DNA of 9,361 bases from Candidatus Fermentithermobacillaceae bacterium UBA3907 (GTDB lineage: Bacteria > Bacillota > Sulfobacillia > Fermentithermobacillales > Fermentithermobacillaceae), in the NCBI GenBank assembly GCA_002391545.1, contig DGFF01000059.1, positions 1,173 through 10,533 on the forward strand. Reading direction: 5' to 3'. A program made the translations under genes and the position numbers. Below the pieces are notes generated by a model, which saw only the letters and a program-made list of their open reading frames with translations, ran no database searches and was not told where the DNA came from. The stretch's first letter is position 1; every line of letters begins with the position of its first letter. This document shows positions 5,856 through 9,361 of the stretch, in pieces.

Positions 5856-6952
5856 CTTCGTACATACAAATTGACTTGCAGCTTTTTGCAAGTGAGAAAA
5901 AAGAACCTGCAACGCCTAGACGGAGGCAACTGGCAAAGGAAAAAGGACAGGTTTTTTCTAGTCACGACCTCACGTCCGCTATAAGTATTCTTTGCGCCGT
6001 GTTGGTCCTCAAATATACTGCAGGTTTTAGCGCGCAAGTAATTGGTAGCAAAGCGTTTGAAATTTGGAACTCTCCCATAGATTCTGTGTGGAGTTTAGAA
6101 TGGGCGTGCAAAGCGCTGAATGATATCATAATCACTTTGATCGTAGCTGCTCTACCTGTAATGACAGCGGCGTTAGTATTTGGTGTCATCGCCTCCTTAG
6201 CCCAAGTGGGGTTTTCGGTCAAGATCGACCGCATACAACCAGATTTCAAACGGCTTAATCCTATAGAGGGGTTTAAACGGATTTTCTCCAAGCGGTCACT
6301 AGAGGCACTTGCCAAATCTATCTTAAAAATCGTCCTTGTAGGTCTTATAGCTTGGAATACTCTGAAAGAAGTCTGGCCTCAGCTGGCAGGGCTTTTGGTT
6401 ACAGACTTATCTTACTCAGTATCGATCGTAACAAGTAGCATAGAAAAGATATTGATAAACTCTAGTGTCCTATTGCTTATTGTCGGGGTGATAGATTACG
6501 TTTTCGAATGGTGGGAATTTGAGAAAAGCATAATGATGACTCGGCAGGAGATAATAGAAGAATTTAAGGAAACTGAAGGCAAACCAGAGGTAAGGCAAGC
6601 AATACGCCAGCGACAACGGAGAATCGCCATGAGCAGAATGATGCAAGATGTGCCTACTGCCGACGTTGTTTTAGTTAACCCTACCCACTACGCTGTTGCG
6701 ATCAAATATGATATGGAAGTAGATCCGGCACCAGTAGTAGTAGCCAAAGGAATGAATCAGATAGCTTTGCGTATACGCGAAGTTGCTGAAGAAAATGACA
6801 TCTTCATTTTTGAAGATCCTGCTTTGACCCAGTCTTTGTATTGGGCTGTAGACATAGGGGAAATGATACCAGAAGAACTATACGAAGCTGTGGCCCAAGT
6901 CCTTGCCTATGTCTACTATGTTTCTGGTAAATTAGACGTGGAGGGAATTTAA
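5852..6952 (+). CDS. flhB: Flagellar export switch protein FlhB
   Basis: FlhB wraps round the export gate and switches substrate class from rod/hook to filament after self-cleavage. The 366-residue product opens with IDLQLFASEKKEPATPRRRQ (7-26) and AKEKGQV (28-34), typical of Gram-positive-like and Synergistota/Thermotogota FlhB. Four membrane helices lie at about 42-60, 92-118, 154-172 and 200-220. The linker (about 230-268) leads into the cytoplasmic domain with the self-cleavage motif NPTHY (276-280; the cut is expected between Asn276 and Pro277), followed by AVAIKYD and APVVVAKG (293-300). The segment IFEDPALTQSLY (318-329) replaces the more common ENPPLARALY. The C-terminal IPEELYEAVAQVLAYVY is standard, with a short SGKLDVEGI tail. 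The ATG overlaps the fliR stop. Confidence 0.97.
   Translation: MTSYIQIDLQLFASEKKEPATPRRRQLAKEKGQVFSSHDLTSAISILCAVLVLKYTAGFSAQVIGSKAFEIWNSPIDSVWSLEWACKALNDIIITLIVAALPVMTAALVFGVIASLAQVGFSVKIDRIQPDFKRLNPIEGFKRIFSKRSLEALAKSILKIVLVGLIAWNTLKEVWPQLAGLLVTDLSYSVSIVTSSIEKILINSSVLLLIVGVIDYVFEWWEFEKSIMMTRQEIIEEFKETEGKPEVRQAIRQRQRRIAMSRMMQDVPTADVVLVNPTHYAVAIKYDMEVDPAPVVVAKGMNQIALRIREVAEENDIFIFEDPALTQSLYWAVDIGEMIPEELYEAVAQVLAYVYYVSGKLDVEGI
6940..6944 (+). promoter_or_regulatory. Ribosome binding site of flhA
   Basis: GGAGG inside the end of flhB lies 7 nt before the ATG at 6952, which itself shares one base with the flhB TAA stop (TAATG). This arrangement favours re-initiation. Confidence 0.75.
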
Positions 6953-9000
6953 TGCTGGCTAAGGGAAAAGATAGCGTCATATCAATATTCGTACTGTTGA
7001 TCGTAGCTATGATGGTCATACCTCTTCCTCCCGTTGTACTCGATATACTGATTGCTATAAATTTCAGCATAGCCATAGCTATTTTGCTTCTGACGATGTA
7101 CACTAAAGAACCCCTAGATTTTTCCGTGTTTCCCTCCCTCTTGCTAATAATGACTTTGTTCCGTCTAGCAATAAACGTGTCTTCAACGCGTCTTATCCTC
7201 TTAAGGCACAATGCTGGAAGCATTATTGAAGCTTTCGGTCAATTCGTAGTCGGCGGTAACGAGGTGGTAGGCCTAATCATCTTCATAATATTGGTCATCA
7301 TCCAGTTTGTAGTCATCACCAAAGGTGCTGAGCGAGTAGCAGAAGTGGCAGCCAGATTTACGTTGGACGCAATGCCAGGAAAGCAGATGTCCATAGATGC
7401 AGACCTTAACTCAGGGCTCATTACCGAAGAAGAAGCTCGGGCACGGAGACGTGCCATTGAATTGGAGGCGGATTTCTATGGAGCTATGGACGGCGCATCG
7501 AAATTTGTTAAAGGAGACGCCATTGCAGGTCTCATAATTACCGCCATAAACCTTATCGGTGGCTTCGCCGTCGGCATGCTTCAGCACGGACTACCTGCAG
7601 CAGAAGCTTGGCACAAGTATGCTTTGCTAACTGTAGGCGACGGTCTCGTTAGCCAGTTACCTGCCCTGATTATTTCTACAGCCACAGGTATCATCGTAAC
7701 CAGAAGCGCTTCAAGGGAAAACTTAGGCGCCGACGTAATAAGCCAGATCGCCTCTACGCCCAGAGTGCTTAGTATAACTGGAGGGGCGTTACTTGCCCTA
7801 ACGCTGGTTCCTGGCTTTCCAAAGATATCCCTTATAATTCTTGGGCTTATATGGATGTTCTTAGGAAGAACTGTAGAAAAATCTAAGCTTGTGACTGAAT
7901 CTAAGGAAAGAGAAGAAGCTTATAGAAAGGAATTGGAAGAACAGAAGAGTCCTGAGGCCGCCATGAGTTTAATCAAAGTTGATCCGCTTGAAATCGAGTT
8001 TGGTTTGGCTTTGCTTCCAATTGCAGACCCTGCTCAGGGCGGAGATCTAATAGATAGGATTGTGATGATCCGAAGACAACTGGCTGCAGAATTAGGCGTG
8101 TTAATTCCGGTCATCAGGATCAGAGATAATTTTGCAGGCTTAGGACCAAATGCCTATCGCATAAATCTAAGAGGTGTGGAAATTGGTTCTGGCCAGGTTT
8201 ATCCCGATCGTCTCATGGCTTTGGAAAGCACTCCAACTGACAGAAAACTACAAGGCATACCTGGCCAAGAGCCCGTATTCGGATTAGATGTGATTTGGAT
8301 ATCCAAATCTCAGAGAGAAGAAGCAGAAGCGTTAGGGTATACGATTATAGAGTCATCTGCAGTTATAGCTACCCATCTCACTGAGGTATTACGAAGAAAC
8401 GCACATTTGCTTTTGACGAGACAAGAAACTCAAAGGCTAATAGATTTGGTACGAGCCGAAGATGCGCCTTGCGTAGATGAGGCCATACCCAATCTCGTAT
8501 CACTAGGAGACGTACAAAAAGTTCTGCAAAATCTTTTAAGAGAAGGAATACCGATAAGAGATCTAGTAACAATAATGGAGAGCATTGCAGATGCGGCCAA
8601 AATTTCCAAGGACCCTGACTATTTGACCATGCGGGTAAGAGAGAGCCTTTCAAGGTTGATTACAGTGACCTTTGGTCTGGACAAGGGGCCCTTCCCTGTA
8701 GCAGTTTTGGGACCAGATCTCGAGAAAGATATAATAGAAGCCACCAGGAGAAGTGACCGAGGAACGTACGTGGCCCTTTCGTCGGAAAGGCTCGCACAGA
8801 TAATGCAAGCGATCCAGATGGGTATCAGTGAAATTGCGCCTAAGGCGCCTAGACCCGTTTTACTGACATCTGCCGCATGCCGCAGTCAGGTTTACGAAAT
8901 TGCTTCGCGGGTGGTACCGGAAATAGCAGTTATAGCCTATGAGGAACTAGATGAAAAGGCAGATATAGAAATAGCCAAGGTGATTAGCATTGAACAGTGA
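6952..9000 (+). CDS. flhA: Flagellar export platform protein FlhA
   Basis: FlhA forms a nine-subunit ring below the export gate; its cytoplasmic domain docks chaperone-substrate complexes, and its membrane part couples export to the proton (or sodium) motive force. The 682 residues are the usual length. The membrane half (about 8-306) has eight predicted helices and includes the FHIPEP-family signature FRLAINVSSTRLILL (70-84). It also has the cytoplasmic loop GAERVAEVAARFTLDAMPGK (125-144) to EADFYGAMDGASKFVKGDA (172-190); Asp189 corresponds to the functionally important Asp208 of Salmonella. A charged linker (about 308-338) leads to the cytoplasmic domain (about 345-682), with GLGPNAYRINLRG (396-408), SSAVIATHLTEVLRRNA (468-484) and VLQNLLREGIPIRDL (524-538). 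The ATG overlaps the flhB stop by one base. Its last 11 bases overlap a PilZ gene. Confidence 0.98.
   Translation: MLAKGKDSVISIFVLLIVAMMVIPLPPVVLDILIAINFSIAIAILLLTMYTKEPLDFSVFPSLLLIMTLFRLAINVSSTRLILLRHNAGSIIEAFGQFVVGGNEVVGLIIFIILVIIQFVVITKGAERVAEVAARFTLDAMPGKQMSIDADLNSGLITEEEARARRRAIELEADFYGAMDGASKFVKGDAIAGLIITAINLIGGFAVGMLQHGLPAAEAWHKYALLTVGDGLVSQLPALIISTATGIIVTRSASRENLGADVISQIASTPRVLSITGGALLALTLVPGFPKISLIILGLIWMFLGRTVEKSKLVTESKEREEAYRKELEEQKSPEAAMSLIKVDPLEIEFGLALLPIADPAQGGDLIDRIVMIRRQLAAELGVLIPVIRIRDNFAGLGPNAYRINLRGVEIGSGQVYPDRLMALESTPTDRKLQGIPGQEPVFGLDVIWISKSQREEAEALGYTIIESSAVIATHLTEVLRRNAHLLLTRQETQRLIDLVRAEDAPCVDEAIPNLVSLGDVQKVLQNLLREGIPIRDLVTIMESIADAAKISKDPDYLTMRVRESLSRLITVTFGLDKGPFPVAVLGPDLEKDIIEATRRSDRGTYVALSSERLAQIMQAIQMGISEIAPKAPRPVLLTSAACRSQVYEIASRVVPEIAVIAYEELDEKADIEIAKVISIEQ
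8977..8983 (+). promoter_or_regulatory. Ribosome binding site of the PilZ-domain gene
   Basis: AAGGTGA lies inside the end of flhA, 6 nt before a TTG at 8990. The reading frame is closed by a TGA at 8981-8983, so that TTG is the only usable start between the stop and the PilZ motif. Confidence 0.7.
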
Positions 9001-9361
9001 CAATTCCAGTAGAATCCAAAGGAACGATTTCAGAGCCAAAACCAATTATCCATTTTGGTTTAGAAAACTTGATATAGAAAGTGCAAAAAGTATAGAGAGT
9101 CCCTGGCATCACTGTTATACCCTTGACCTTTCCGCAGGGGGGGCGCTAATTTCCACCGATCTAGAGGACCTAGCCCCTGGCGATCACATTGAGTTTGAAT
9201 TGATCATTCCAGGAGGTCCTGTATTTGGCATCGCAAAGATCGTGAGAACTATAGAAGAAGAAAGGGAAAGGCAGTTGGGCTTGATGTTTGTATCAATGGC
9301 AGCCAAAGATAAAGACCGAATAGCACAAGTAGTTCTAAGCGACGGATTGGAGAAACGTAAT
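8990..9361 (+). CDS. PilZ-domain c-di-GMP-binding protein, 3' end outside the window
   Basis: An open frame runs from the TTG at 8990 to the last base of the window (124 codons, no stop), so the gene is partial. The product shows the PilZ signature in order: RNDFR (11-15, the RxxxR c-di-GMP loop) and DLSAGG (46-51, the [D/N]xSxxG motif). A beta-rich stretch follows (LAPGDHIEFELIIPGGPVFGIAKIVRTIEE, about 61-90) and then QLGLMFVSM, which resembles the final strand. There is no N-terminal YcgR-type domain before the PilZ part. After about residue 104 a helix with several Asp/Lys begins (KDKDRIAQVVL). The start overlaps the end of flhA by 11 nt with its own ribosome site, implying coupled translation. 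A role in c-di-GMP control of swimming is inferred from operon position. I give no symbol because the family name is not certain. Confidence 0.85.
   Translation, partial: MNSDNSSRIQRNDFRAKTNYPFWFRKLDIESAKSIESPWHHCYTLDLSAGGALISTDLEDLAPGDHIEFELIIPGGPVFGIAKIVRTIEEERERQLGLMFVSMAAKDKDRIAQVVLSDGLEKRN

Noticed and set aside
781..8653. Open frames of 67-139 codons on the minus strand throughout the window, and a + strand frame at 5573-5794
   Set aside because: They lie wholly or almost wholly inside well-supported flagellar genes, lack ribosome sites in context and have no recognisable domains. They are shadow frames.
1..9361. CRISPR arrays, tRNA or rRNA genes, insertion sequences, toxin-antitoxin or defence genes
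   Set aside because: No regular repeats, cloverleaf-like sequences, transposase motifs or defence domains were seen. The window is almost fully occupied by flagellar genes.

Overview
The window lies inside one flagellar operon, with every gene on the + strand. The order is (tail of an upstream gene)–motA–motB–fliL–fliM–fliN–fliO/fliP (fused)–fliQ–fliR–flhB–flhA–PilZ-domain gene (cut by the window end). All proteins are recognised from family motifs read directly in the translations. The order motA-motB-fliL-fliM-fliN/Y-fliO-fliP-fliQ-fliR-flhB-flhA is the one known from spirochaetes, Thermotogota, Synergistota and, in part, Firmicutes. Heavy use of ATA (Ile) and AGA/AGG (Arg) codons, base composition that looks to be in the mid-40s % GC (estimated by eye), strong AGGAGG-type ribosome sites and a mixture of ATG, GTG and TTG starts suggest an anaerobic, possibly thermophilic bacterium. 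Synergistota is my best guess, but the phylum cannot be fixed from the sequence alone.

Layout. Positions 1-24 are the last codons of an upstream gene, by operon position perhaps flbD. Positions 52-3541 encode the stator (MotA, MotB), the stator-associated protein FliL and the switch/C-ring proteins (FliM, FliN). An 83-nt gap follows, the longest in the window, holding a weak terminator-like hairpin and an unusually placed ribosome site. Positions 3625-9000 encode the export apparatus: FliO and FliP as one polypeptide, FliQ, FliR, FlhB and FlhA. From 8990 a PilZ-domain gene starts inside the end of flhA and runs off the window.

How the parts work together: MotA/MotB conduct ions and push on the FliM/FliN rotor, with FliL around the stator. 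FliP/FliQ/FliR form the export gate, built with the help of FliO. FlhB is the substrate-specificity switch and FlhA the large export platform. The PilZ protein probably links c-di-GMP to motility.

No wholly new system is visible. The points worth a second look are: a FliO-FliP fusion with a signal-peptide-like segment at the junction; a possible hairpin-bridged ribosome site and attenuator before it; a short FliN carrying a FliM/FliY-type N-terminal motif without a CheC-type domain; a stator whose MotB helix resembles sodium-type PomB; and a PilZ gene tightly coupled to flhA. No RNA genes, mobile elements, CRISPR arrays or long repeats were seen. There is no gene-free stretch above 300 bases.
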